A DNA stretch of 64,000 nt from Bombella saccharophila (GTDB taxonomy: Bacteria; Pseudomonadota; Alphaproteobacteria; Acetobacterales; Acetobacteraceae). The notes below the pieces were generated by a model that searched no databases, was not told the origin of the DNA, and worked only from the letters and a program-made list of their open reading frames with translations. The stretch is from contig NZ_JANIDW010000002.1 in NCBI RefSeq assembly GCF_026385475.1, positions 332,481 through 396,480 on the forward strand, written 5' to 3'. The position numbers and the translations under genes were made by a program. The stretch's first letter is position 1. Each line of letters begins with the position of its first letter. Below, piece by piece: positions 43,623 to 52,623 of this stretch.

Positions 43623-45299
43623 GTGAAAGACGCTCATTCCCTTCGTTCCGTCCGTCCTAAAGGTGGGGTCATGTTTCTATCGCAGTTTAGCCGGCATTTA
43701 TTATGTGGGGTTGCCTCGCTTGGTTTAGCGGGTTGCTTAATGGTCGGGCCAAAATATCATCAACCAAAGGATTGGGCCCCACAGCATTATGACCTCCATA
43801 ATGGGAAGAATCAGCCCTCGCCAAAAAGCACGCAAGCGGGCCTGCACGGGGCTAATGCCGCTCCAGAGGATAAAACACAGGCAAAAGCCTCGCCGTCCTC
43901 CATCGTGACAGAATTACCAATGGCCGATAAATGGTGGACCTCCTTCCATGACCAAGAGCTCACCTCTTTGGAAGAGCGTGTAGCCATCCAGAACTTATCC
44001 TTCCTCTTAGCGACGGAAAATCTGGCCCAAAGCCGCGCACAAATGCTGATTGCCGGGGCAGAACGCTTCCCCAATCTCTCCGCAACGGGGACGTATGTTC
44101 GTTCGCAGCATAGCTCCAAGCAATTACAGGAGATTTTTAAGCGCGTTGGTAAGGGCTTCCCCGACCTTCCCTCACAAGAGGCGAATTTTCTTCAAGCCTC
44201 GCAGGAAGCCTCTGTTCCTTTGCTGAATCAATGGCAGGATAAAATTGACGCGACTTACGAAATCGACCTCTGGGGCCGGGTGGCGTATCAATATCGCGCG
44301 GCAAAATATTTGATGAAGATGAGCGAGGAGGAAAGGCGTAGCATCCTTATTGCCCGCCAAGCCGATATGGCGCGTGATTATCTGGAGCTACGCGGGGACC
44401 AAACACGCCAGCGCATTTTAGCAAATAGTCATGCAACCGTGCAAAATCTGCTCTCGTTAGCGCAAAGCCGCTATAAGAGTGGTCTGGTGACCGAGCTTGA
44501 TGTCGATAGTCTTAAAGCGCGTCTGCATGGTGTAGAAGCCCAGCAGGCTAATTTGGATGAGACTGTCGCGCGGGAACAAAATGCCATCGCCTTACTGCTT
44601 GGCCAACCCCCTCAGAGCTTGAATGAGGAGCTAGGCCGCACAGCAACCGTGCCGACTGTGCCGCCTTTTGTACCCGCTGGTTTGCCGTCAGAACTCGCCC
44701 ATCGCCGCCCCGATATTCGTGAAGCAGAGGACCATCTGCGTGAAGCTGTGGCAGAGGTTGGTGAAGCTACAGCGGATTTCTACCCTAAAGTGACGGTCAC
44801 GGCGGATTTTGGTTTCCAGACCTTATCGTTTCGTGACCTTGGTTTTTGGAATGCACGGGCTTGGAATGTCGGGCCGAGTATTTCTCTGCCTATCTTCCAA
44901 GGTGGACGGCTTTATGGGCAGTTGAAGTTGAAAAAGGCCGCCCAACGCGCTGCCGCTGTGGAATATCGCCAAACAGTCTTACAAGCGTGGAATGAGGTCG
45001 ATAACGCGTTACAAGCTTATCATGATGAACAAGTTCGTCGTGAGGGCCTCTCCCGCACTGTAGAGGACCAACAGCGCGCGCTTGTTTTGGCAACCAGCCA
45101 ATATAAAGCTGGTCTTGCTACTTACCTTGCTGTTTTGGAGGCTCAAGAACGGTTGCAAAATGCTCAACTCGACCTCGCAGGTAGTGATGTTGCCTTCGCA
45201 ACAGACCTTGCACGTCTTTATAACGCTCTAGGTGGTGGTTGGTCTGATGTGTTGCCTGATGCGGAAATAAGTCAGGCCCATATGGCATCCTCGCGATGA
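43623..45299 (+). CDS. NodT-family outer-membrane efflux lipoprotein
   Basis: The TolC-like channel has two OEP repeats. A lipobox LAGC follows the hydrophobic signal segment (LLCGVASLGLAGC), so the mature protein is a lipoprotein. The start shown is a GTG with AGGAG 7 bases upstream; an ATG at 43671 with AAAGGTGG is equally plausible. Repeat signatures: GPKYHQP..WW..FHDQELTSLEERV at the N-terminus, IDLWGRVAYQYRAA, HRRPDIREAEDHLREAVAEVGEATADFYPK and QYKAGLATYLAVLEAQERLQNAQ. It completes the tripartite pump with EmrAB. Confidence 0.93.
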   Translation: MKDAHSLRSVRPKGGVMFLSQFSRHLLCGVASLGLAGCLMVGPKYHQPKDWAPQHYDLHNGKNQPSPKSTQAGLHGANAAPEDKTQAKASPSSIVTELPMADKWWTSFHDQELTSLEERVAIQNLSFLLATENLAQSRAQMLIAGAERFPNLSATGTYVRSQHSSKQLQEIFKRVGKGFPDLPSQEANFLQASQEASVPLLNQWQDKIDATYEIDLWGRVAYQYRAAKYLMKMSEEERRSILIARQADMARDYLELRGDQTRQRILANSHATVQNLLSLAQSRYKSGLVTELDVDSLKARLHGVEAQQANLDETVAREQNAIALLLGQPPQSLNEELGRTATVPTVPPFVPAGLPSELAHRRPDIREAEDHLREAVAEVGEATADFYPKVTVTADFGFQTLSFRDLGFWNARAWNVGPSISLPIFQGGRLYGQLKLKKAAQRAAAVEYRQTVLQAWNEVDNALQAYHDEQVRREGLSRTVEDQQRALVLATSQYKAGLATYLAVLEAQERLQNAQLDLAGSDVAFATDLARLYNALGGGWSDVLPDAEISQAHMASSR

Positions 45300-45495
45300 G
45301 GATTGACCATATAAATGGTGGCGACTCCTTGATTCCCCAAGCGTGGAGATTGTCAAGAGTGGTTGTTTGTTCACAAGTTTTTCCACAGGCGATATACTGC
45401 AGAAAATAGCCATTCTAGGTAAAGTATTCTAGTGATTATCCACAATATAGAACAAGCTAATATTTATTCTGGAGATGATTTATTGAGAACGCAGC

Positions 45496-45526
45496 AAAAA
45501 GGGCCGACATTATAAAATGTCGACCC
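45496..45526 (-). terminator. Rho-independent terminator of yfdX
   Basis: On the minus strand, an 11-pair stem (GGGTCGACATT against AATGTCGGCCC, one G-T pair) with a 4-base loop is followed by TTTTT, 45 bases after the yfdX stop. The rest of 45300-45570 is AT-rich and holds no reading frame that I can support. Confidence 0.85.
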
Positions 45527-45570
45527 TCTGAAAGGTCTTTTAGCCCCGCGGAGCTAAAGAGACGTCTTTC

Positions 45571-46275
45571 TTATTTTTGGGCTGCGGTTGCTTCTGTTAC
45601 AACGTTTTCCGAGACAAAAACAAGGCTGTCTATGGCATCATTCAAAGCCACTGCGGCAGCGTCAGGATGGTGACCTTGTGCAAAGATAAGCGCACGGTTT
45701 ACGAACCCTTGAAGCTGGGAAAGCGGTGCAAGAGCGATGATGAAGTCAATGTCTTGTCCAACAACTTGCAGCGTCTGTGCTGCTTGGGCTGTTTGTCCAG
45801 CTTTTAACTGCGCATTCGCCGTAGCAATGGCTGTTTTCTTAGCGGGTTCTAATTCTGTTGTGGCAATTACCTCACCGCCTACAGGGATCCAATCTGTCGG
45901 GCCTGCTTGGGCTGTATGCTTGCTCGGTACTGGGTGCTGTGGAGCTGGGTGAAGGTCAGTCTCAGCAGCGGTAAATTGCTCGCGCGCTTTCGCTGCTAAA
46001 TCCAGATGAGAGAGGGCGGCTGTTAGGGCAGGGATGGCTTTCTCATCTTGGCCTGCGGTGAGGAAATGTTGAGCCTCGACAATGCTGAGCATAGCCTTTT
46101 GGCCGTGGTCAGAAAGATGATGGAAGGCGCGATGCTCTTTACGCATATCTGCGCGCTCTTTATGGAGGCGGTGTTGATCAACAGGTGCGGCATCGTCAGC
46201 CCATACAGGGGCTGCGAGTACACTAAACCCTAGGGCGGAGAGAGTTAAACCCTTAGTGAGAGCCGTAAAGCGCAT
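45571..46275 (-). CDS. yfdX: YfdX-family periplasmic protein
   Basis: The 234-residue protein has a signal peptide (about 1-26, cleaving VWA-DD) and the YfdX helical fold: DHGQKAMLSIVEAQHFLTAGQDEKAIPALTAALSHL, then WIPVGGEVIATTELEPAKK and AAQTLQVVGQDIDFIIALAPLSQLQGFVNRAL. In enteric bacteria YfdX is controlled by acid/drug-response regulators and may be a chaperone-like factor; its role is unclear. A strong terminator follows. It is alone here, without the oxalate genes found beside it in E. coli. Confidence 0.85.
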   Translation of the reverse strand: MRFTALTKGLTLSALGFSVLAAPVWADDAAPVDQHRLHKERADMRKEHRAFHHLSDHGQKAMLSIVEAQHFLTAGQDEKAIPALTAALSHLDLAAKAREQFTAAETDLHPAPQHPVPSKHTAQAGPTDWIPVGGEVIATTELEPAKKTAIATANAQLKAGQTAQAAQTLQVVGQDIDFIIALAPLSQLQGFVNRALIFAQGHHPDAAAVALNDAIDSLVFVSENVVTEATAAQK

Positions 46276-46395
46276 AAAAATTCCTTTTCAGAAGATGAAG
46301 GGAGAAAGCTCCCCTACAACCTCTGCCATGAGACCCCAGCAGCCGTAAAGGTGCAATAGGATGAATTGGGAAGCAGATATGTGCTATATTGTACG

Positions 46396-47901
46396 CTAAA
46401 AAATTTCGACATGGCTTTTAAAACCAAGTAAGGCTGCATCGCGCAAATTGCCTTGTCCATTGGGACGGAAGAAATATTCTAGTAGAGGTTGGAAGATTAC
46501 TCCTCGCCATACGTGAATAGCGTAGTTAACTTCTAAAACGGCTGTATGACGTTGCACGCCCGTCGCATGGTTGGGAAGACGGCTATATTGTGCATTATCA
46601 AGCATCATAGCCTCGGTAGCTTGTACACCAGGGGCGATCTTCTCGTAAGTAAAAGCGATGCCAAGTGTATCAAAGGGGCGGGAGCGAATAAGCCCGCGGT
46701 CGATGAACCCTCCATAAGCTTCCCATTCACGCAGGGCGATGCGCTTATCGTTATAGAGGAAGCCCCAGAGTGCTGTAATGCCGCGCTTACTGTCCTTATA
46801 ATGGGTAAGAAGATGCTGGTCAGCCATAAACCAAGCCCCATAACCATCATGGTGGAGGTCTTGCCTGCGATGCGTTAGGGCATAAGGCTGACCGTCAACA
46901 TCGTAATAATTATCAGGGCTTGGAGCCGTCATTAAGACACCACCAATTTTATAATGCCCCGGATGATTTTTACCAAAGATAGGCTCCCATCCCATCTCGT
47001 AGGGTAGGCGAAACCCGTTAATGTTTCCTCCATTAAATTTGAAGCCTGTCCTATGTTGTTCATTTTTATAAATTCCATTTTCCCCCGCATAGAGGCCAAG
47101 CTCCATATAGAGGAAGCGGGAAGGACGGCCGCGTATACGCCCCCCCCATACAGCGGCGGGATAACCACTGGTAAAGCTGCTATCGGTTGCTGCTTTAGGA
47201 CGGCCGCAAATACTACCATTTTGGAAGTTACAAAAGAGCGGGCTGTTCTGGAAGTCCGACATCTCAGACATACGCCCTGCGGCTATGGAAAGCCGTCCCC
47301 CAAGAAGGGTCTCTTCCCCATAGGCCATAACAAGATGGACGACCACATTACCACCGCCACCATAATCTTCCGAAGCATGGTTTAACCAATCCCCGAACAT
47401 ACGGTTTGCCGTGGTCCCATAGCGGCCTACGAGGATGCTATGGGTGGAGAAGCCACGCAGCCCAATCAGCTGTTCCCAGTTTACATTGATAGAGGCAGCA
47501 TACTGCCCAGCATTACTCGCCCCTTGCTTATATCGGGCAAAATGTTGGGAGTTGGGATAGGATTTGGTCGGCGGGGTAATAGCTCCTGCAAATTCGTTTG
47601 TATTATCGAGGAGAAAGGCAATCCCGCGTTTGCGGAGCCAATCGGTCATCCCAAAACCATGAGGAAATAAAGCTTCAGGTCGTGCAAATGGGGGGACGGA
47701 GGTTGTATATCCGCTATGGGCAGGTAAAGGCGTATCCACACGTAGCATGGGTTCGCTACCGACGATTTCATCTAAGACCTGAGCCTTAGCTGCTGGGGCA
47801 ATAAACCACAGGCAGAGAAACCATAATGTGCTAAAAATTTGAATCGGACGTGAAGAATGAAAACGCTTCATGCTGCCAGGACGTAGAGGATGTATCGGCA
47901 T
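46396..47901 (-). CDS. oprB: OprB-family carbohydrate-selective porin
   Basis: This outer-membrane beta-barrel has a signal peptide ending in AAKAQ and OprB features: an N-terminal segment LRKRGIAFLLDNTNEFAGA, aromatic-rich strands (NVNWEQLIGLRGFSTHSILVGRYG), GFLYNDKRIALREWEAYGGFIDRGLI and a C-terminus GFKSHVEIF with terminal Phe, as needed for barrel insertion. I favour the ATG at 47901 because GGAG lies 6 bases ahead; 47934, 47913 and 47871 are alternatives. OprB porins admit glucose and other sugars and are common in acetic acid bacteria. Confidence 0.9.
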   Translation of the reverse strand: MPIHPLRPGSMKRFHSSRPIQIFSTLWFLCLWFIAPAAKAQVLDEIVGSEPMLRVDTPLPAHSGYTTSVPPFARPEALFPHGFGMTDWLRKRGIAFLLDNTNEFAGAITPPTKSYPNSQHFARYKQGASNAGQYAASINVNWEQLIGLRGFSTHSILVGRYGTTANRMFGDWLNHASEDYGGGGNVVVHLVMAYGEETLLGGRLSIAAGRMSEMSDFQNSPLFCNFQNGSICGRPKAATDSSFTSGYPAAVWGGRIRGRPSRFLYMELGLYAGENGIYKNEQHRTGFKFNGGNINGFRLPYEMGWEPIFGKNHPGHYKIGGVLMTAPSPDNYYDVDGQPYALTHRRQDLHHDGYGAWFMADQHLLTHYKDSKRGITALWGFLYNDKRIALREWEAYGGFIDRGLIRSRPFDTLGIAFTYEKIAPGVQATEAMMLDNAQYSRLPNHATGVQRHTAVLEVNYAIHVWRGVIFQPLLEYFFRPNGQGNLRDAALLGFKSHVEIF

Positions 47902-48086
47902 GAATGTCTCCATTGTTCTGAGGGGCCACAACACAGGCGATTGTTTAAGATAATATCCTCTTACGAGTGCTAAAGAGTTTTGGGAAGGATATCAAAATTT
48001 ATCTGTAATGCGTAGTTATAGCATTGTGCAAAATCCATTCTCTAAGGGATCTGGCAAAATGATCAGGAGTGTGGGAAAAGCAGGGC

Positions 48087-49454
48087 ATGAGTACCCATCT
48101 GGAAACCCACACCATTCATCCTATCCCTCACACGCATCGTTATGGGCGTGTTGCGGACCTTTTTTCGGTATGGTTTAGCGCAAATATGACGTTGCTAACC
48201 GTTGTAACGGGGGCATTAGGGCCAGCTATATTTGGCCTTTCTCTGTTTTGGTCCGTATTAGCACTTGTGTTGGGGAACATGGTGGGGGCTGTTTTTATGG
48301 CACTCCACGCAGCACAAGGGCCGCGTTTAGGCGTCCCACAGATGGTACAAAGCCGTGGGCAGTTTGGCATTTATGGGTCTGTGCCAATTATTGTGCTTGT
48401 GGTTTTGATGTATATCGGCTTTGCAGCCTCCAATTGTGTAGTCGGGGGGGAAGCCTTGGCACATGTTTTACCTGCCTTTAGTGGTAGTAGAGGCGTGTGG
48501 GCAGTAGCGATATTAACGCTTGTGCCGTGCATAATGGGGTACAAAGCAATTCATGCATGTTCCCGTTTGGCCAGTTGGGTGTCGATTATTGCGGTGGTTT
48601 ACGCCATCGGATGTGGTCTCGGCGGTTTTTCACGCAGTTTATTGGCGGATTTACACGGCACAGTTGCTGGCTTCTTTGGGGCATTTTCCGTGTCCGCGTT
48701 GTGGCAGATTGCTTATGCGCCTTACGTTTCAGACTCATCACGCTATTTACCTGACGAGTCTGGCTCGGGACGACAAGCGTTTTGGGCAACTTACGGTGGG
48801 ACAGTTCTTGGCGCCATTTTACCGATGGTTTTGGGTAGTTTACTGTCTTTAAGCTATCCTACATTACCGCTTGCCGGGGCTTTAGCTCACGCTGGGGGGC
48901 GCGTAGGTAATCTTGTTTTACTTGTTCTTGCATTAGCTATTCCCTTAGCAAATGCTATGAGCGTTTATTGCGGTGCGTTGTGTAGTTTAACCTTTGTGCA
49001 AACATTTCATCCCGCTTGGCGTTCTGGCTTAGGGGGAAGGCTAGTGATGACTATTTTATTGCTAGCAGTCGCCCTGATGATGAGCCTAGGTATGGCGAGC
49101 GATTTTTTAAAAGCTTATACGTCATTTCTGGATGTTTTGATGGCAGTTTTAGTACCGTGGACGGCTATCAATTTGTGTGATTATTATTTGCTGCGTCATG
49201 GTCAGTATGATGTGAAGGCATTTTTTGCTGAGGATGGTGGTCTTTATGGGCGGTTTAATATCCTTGCGTTAAGTGTCTATATGTTGGGTGTCTTAGTTGA
49301 GATTCCTTTTATGAAAACCGGACCATATACCGGGGTATTAGTCCCTAGGCTGCATGGTGTGGACATATCTTGGGTGGTTAGTCTTTTAGTAACAGGCGGG
49401 GTTTATTGCCTGTTGGTACGCTATGTCCGTGGTAGGGATGTAACGTCGCCTTAA
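48087..49454 (+). CDS. NCS1-family purine/cytosine permease
   Basis: The 455-residue protein has 12 hydrophobic segments and NCS1 signatures: DLFSVWFSANMTLLTVVTGALGP, ALHAAQGPRLGVPQMVQSRGQFGIYGSVPI and YAPYVSDSSRYLP. It imports a nucleobase, allantoin or a related compound with a cation. The start at 48087 is uncertain; a GTG at 48069 lies upstream. Its closest neighbour is an outer-membrane barrel 118 bases downstream on the same strand. Substrate cannot be assigned. Confidence 0.85.
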   Translation: MSTHLETHTIHPIPHTHRYGRVADLFSVWFSANMTLLTVVTGALGPAIFGLSLFWSVLALVLGNMVGAVFMALHAAQGPRLGVPQMVQSRGQFGIYGSVPIIVLVVLMYIGFAASNCVVGGEALAHVLPAFSGSRGVWAVAILTLVPCIMGYKAIHACSRLASWVSIIAVVYAIGCGLGGFSRSLLADLHGTVAGFFGAFSVSALWQIAYAPYVSDSSRYLPDESGSGRQAFWATYGGTVLGAILPMVLGSLLSLSYPTLPLAGALAHAGGRVGNLVLLVLALAIPLANAMSVYCGALCSLTFVQTFHPAWRSGLGGRLVMTILLLAVALMMSLGMASDFLKAYTSFLDVLMAVLVPWTAINLCDYYLLRHGQYDVKAFFAEDGGLYGRFNILALSVYMLGVLVEIPFMKTGPYTGVLVPRLHGVDISWVVSLLVTGGVYCLLVRYVRGRDVTSP

Positions 49455-49573
49455 AAGAAGGACTAATAGGGTACATTTATATTTATAATCAGCCTCCCCT
49501 ATCAATCCAACGGCACTTCTCTTATTAAAGTGCAGGGTGCTTGTACGCAGGCGCTACTGCATAGGGAGGGTAT

Positions 49574-50491
49574 GTGCTGTACAGGAAGGGATCACATTTA
49601 TGGCCCATAATAATATGGGTGTTTGTGGTTTTTCTGGGAGGCGTTTTATGGGCGTCTTATGCCCATGCCGCGGATATAACATTCGCTGTTATTGGCCCGC
49701 ATGAATATGACCTACCGGTTGATTTTAAGCCGTTTAATGTCTTTGTGCAGTACGGGGACGGTAATGCGGCTACCTTCCATTATGATGGCCAAGGGGCGCG
49801 TCATTCCGGCCAAGGGGTCCATACATGGTCGGGAATGAGCAAATATGTTCATTTCTGGACGTTTAAATCCATCCCCAAAATTGGCTTTGCTTATGAGGTG
49901 ATTCAGACAGAGAGCTATCAGCTTGCCAATGGAACCAATTTTGGTGGGTTAGGCCCAACCATTAGCGGCCCTGCCGTGTGGTTTAAGCCGAACGCTCATA
50001 GCACCTTCGGGATACAGACCTTTATGCAAACCCCAAGTGCTACACGGGACCGCCTTAATCCTAATTATTGGTCCAATCTTTCAAGCTTTATGTTCGATTA
50101 TGAATGGAAGCATTTCGGCTTTGATGGTGATTTAGGGGCGGTTGTGGCGTCTACGTTGCATAATAGAGGCCAACATTCCTATCATCCAGGGACGGCCTTC
50201 CATAGCAATTTGCGCTTTAGCTGGAAGGCCTCCCCACATTGGGAGCCATTCTTTGGGTTAGATTGGCAGAATAATGCCGGGTTGCGCGATAATACATTAC
50301 GGCATTATGTAGCCAATACAAGCAGCCGTGAAGTCGCTTTGGGTGTTGGGCTGATGTGGAATATTAATAGCGCGTGGAATATAACAGCCCGTTATTCCCA
50401 TTCAGTAGAAGGGCGTAATATAGCGGAGACAAACGCTTATTATCTAAAGTTAGCTTATTTATTCCAAGGGGCAATATTCTCTCATTATTAA
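49574..50491 (+). CDS. Putative outer-membrane beta-barrel transport protein
   Basis: The 305-residue product starts with a GTG preceded by GGGAGGG and has a signal peptide (cleaving near AHA-AD). The mature region is rich in alternating aromatic strands (FKPFNVFVQYGDGNAATFHYDG, GPAVWFKPNAHSTFGIQTFMQTP, WHPEWEPFFG-like segments) and ends with YYLKLAYLFQ. It resembles the MetA-pathway (Phenol_MetA_deg) or Tsx-like porin families. It follows the NCS1 permease and could supply it with substrate (inference). Confidence 0.6.
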   Translation: MLYRKGSHLWPIIIWVFVVFLGGVLWASYAHAADITFAVIGPHEYDLPVDFKPFNVFVQYGDGNAATFHYDGQGARHSGQGVHTWSGMSKYVHFWTFKSIPKIGFAYEVIQTESYQLANGTNFGGLGPTISGPAVWFKPNAHSTFGIQTFMQTPSATRDRLNPNYWSNLSSFMFDYEWKHFGFDGDLGAVVASTLHNRGQHSYHPGTAFHSNLRFSWKASPHWEPFFGLDWQNNAGLRDNTLRHYVANTSSREVALGVGLMWNINSAWNITARYSHSVEGRNIAETNAYYLKLAYLFQGAIFSHY

Positions 50492-50536
50492 CCTGATAAG
50501 GGGCGTAGGTAGGGTTCATGTCGTAATGTTAAGTAT

Positions 50537-51718
50537 ATGTGCATGATGCAAAAAGCATGGTGGCGAACAGCCGATATAGCTGGCCCGTTCCTTTTGCTAT
50601 TTATGGCGATTGCAGGTCTCATAGCGGCGAACTCGCCTTGGCAGGCTAACTACGCATTATTGGCTCACCCTATGGGGGATGTGCACATTACCGGATGGAA
50701 CGGGCGCACATGGTCCCTCACATTACCTAGCGTTATTGAAGCCATCACGCTTGGCCCGATGACATTATTTTTTCTGCTTATCACTTTAGAGCTTAAAAAG
50801 GAGCTTGTTAGCGGGCATTTATCGCAATTACGTCAGTGCTTATTACCATGTGTCTCCGCACTAGGAGGGGTCGTTGTGCCCGCTCTTTTATACAGAGTAA
50901 TTGCCGCGTCAGAGCCTGCTTTGCAGGCAGGTTGGGCCATCCCGATAGCAACAGATGCCGCTTTTACAGTGCCGATTTTATTGGCATTGGGACGATATGT
51001 TTCCGAAGGCGGGCGTGTTTGGCTCATGGCCCTTGCTATTTTTGATGATGTCTTAGGGATTCTGATCATCGCATTATTTTATGGCAGTACGTTAAAGTAC
51101 GGGCCCTTAATCGTTAGTGCGGTATTGGTGGGATGCTTGGTCTATTGGGGGAGGCGTGGGATTCGTGCTCTTTGGCCGTATAGTGTGGCGGGATGTTTGT
51201 TATGGGGATGTTTGTTAGTCTCAGGGGTGCATCCTACCATAGCGGGCGTTGTTGTAGGCTTGTGCCTCCCCGCACGAGTGAAGACGGCCCCTTCGCCTGT
51301 GGAGCGTATGGAGCATTACGTCACACCATGGGTGAGATGGGTGATTCTGCCTATATTTGGCTTTGTGATTATGGGGATACCGTTACTGACCCTCCCTCTC
51401 CATGCGGTGAATATACGTCTGGTTTGTGCTGTAGCGGTCGGGTTGGTTATGGGTAAGACAACGGGCATTTTCAGTGCAACGTGGCTAGCTGTGCGTTGTC
51501 GGTTGAGCCCTCTGCCTTGCCAGACGTCATGGTATATGGTGTTTGGTTTATCTATGCTGTGTGGTATTGGCTTCACCGTTAGTCTTTTTATGGCCTCCCT
51601 TTCATTTGCTGGGTCTAATTTACTCTTATCCGCAAAGCTTGGTATTCTGAGCGGCTCTCTCATGGCGGTCTTGATGGGCTGGGTATGGCTGCGAGCGGGC
51701 GTTACGGTCTCTGAGTAA
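50537..51718 (+). CDS. nhaA: NhaA Na+/H+ antiporter
   Basis: The 393-residue inner-membrane protein has about 12 helices. The essential acidic residues are present: D140 in IATDAAFT and the pair D170-D171 in ALAIFDDVLGI, matching D133, D163 and D164 of E. coli NhaA. The N-terminal GLIAANSPWQANY and the GLFFFxxGLELKKE-like segment FFLLITLELKKELVSGHL are typical, as is the final GIGFTVSLFMASLSF. It exports sodium at the cost of protons and supports pH and salt tolerance. Confidence 0.95.
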   Translation: MCMMQKAWWRTADIAGPFLLLFMAIAGLIAANSPWQANYALLAHPMGDVHITGWNGRTWSLTLPSVIEAITLGPMTLFFLLITLELKKELVSGHLSQLRQCLLPCVSALGGVVVPALLYRVIAASEPALQAGWAIPIATDAAFTVPILLALGRYVSEGGRVWLMALAIFDDVLGILIIALFYGSTLKYGPLIVSAVLVGCLVYWGRRGIRALWPYSVAGCLLWGCLLVSGVHPTIAGVVVGLCLPARVKTAPSPVERMEHYVTPWVRWVILPIFGFVIMGIPLLTLPLHAVNIRLVCAVAVGLVMGKTTGIFSATWLAVRCRLSPLPCQTSWYMVFGLSMLCGIGFTVSLFMASLSFAGSNLLLSAKLGILSGSLMAVLMGWVWLRAGVTVSE

Positions 51719-51807
51719 GAGGTTTGTTTTTATATCGTAACGATATGACTAAAAAAATAGATCATGGAGTATAGAGTGCTGCTCGACAGCATGGTCCATT
51801 CTTTAGT

Positions 51808-52566
51808 ATGGCAAAGCATATGAGTGATAATGAAGTGGAGAGCATGATGGTGGAGGAAGCAGCGGCCAAACGCGGCTATGCGGCGCGGCGTAATCGCCGG
51901 AAGGGGCCTCAGCTATTGCCATCAGGCCGTCAGCAACTTCAGCCCCCCGGTGGGCAAAAAAAGGTCTTGCTACATTCTTGCTGCGCACCGTGTTCCGGTG
52001 AGGTGATGGAGGCCATGACGGAATCCGGGATTGATTATACCATCTTCTTTTATAATCCGAATATTCATCCAGAGCGGGAATATCTTTTACGCAAAGATGA
52101 GAATATCCGCTTCGCAGATGTCCATAATATTCCGTTTATTGATGCTGATTATGATAAAGATAATTGGTTCGAGCGTGCAAAAGGGATGGAGTGGGAGCCA
52201 GAACGAGGCATACGCTGTACGATGTGTTTTGATATGCGCTTTGAGCGTACAGCACTGTACGCGCATGAGCATGGCTTCCCCGTTATGACCAGTTCCCTTG
52301 GTATTTCTCGTTGGAAGAATATGACCCAGATTAATGAGTGCGGTGCGCGCGCTGTAGCTCCCTATGAAGGGTTAGAATATTGGGATTTTAATTGGCGTAA
52401 AGGCGGCGGCTCTGCTCGGATGATTGAGATTAGCAAGCGCGAGCGTTTTTATAAGCAAGAATATTGTGGATGTGCTTATTCTTTGCGGGATACAAATAAT
52501 TTCCGCCGCTCAAAAGGTCGCCCGGCGATTGTTTTGGGAGAGGAGTTTTATGGTGAGGATGATTAA
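51808..52566 (+). CDS. queH: Epoxyqueuosine reductase QueH
   Basis: QueH makes the last step of queuosine synthesis (epoxyqueuosine to queuosine in tRNA). The core starts near residue 51 ([18 protein letters not shown]58, C59, C62), continues with [17 protein letters not shown], a CxxC pair in [27 protein letters not shown] and ends with [13 protein letters not shown]. The cysteines bind an iron-sulfur cluster and a second metal. The 50-residue basic N-terminal extension ([17 protein letters not shown]) is longer than in the shortest members. Confidence 0.92.
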   Translation: MAKHMSDNEVESMMVEEAAAKRGYAARRNRRKGPQLLPSGRQQLQPPGGQKKVLLHSCCAPCSGEVMEAMTESGIDYTIFFYNPNIHPEREYLLRKDENIRFADVHNIPFIDADYDKDNWFERAKGMEWEPERGIRCTMCFDMRFERTALYAHEHGFPVMTSSLGISRWKNMTQINECGARAVAPYEGLEYWDFNWRKGGGSARMIEISKRERFYKQEYCGCAYSLRDTNNFRRSKGRPAIVLGEEFYGEDD

Positions 52567-52623
52567 GGGCCGCATCATTTACGTTTCGTAATCCCGTACA
52601 CGTGGTTGAAGGGATGAGCTGGC

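Noticed and set aside
43811..44119. Minus-strand frame inside the NodT-type gene
   Set aside because: It is a shadow of a strongly conserved outer-membrane factor gene and has no promoter, ribosome-binding site or recognisable domain.
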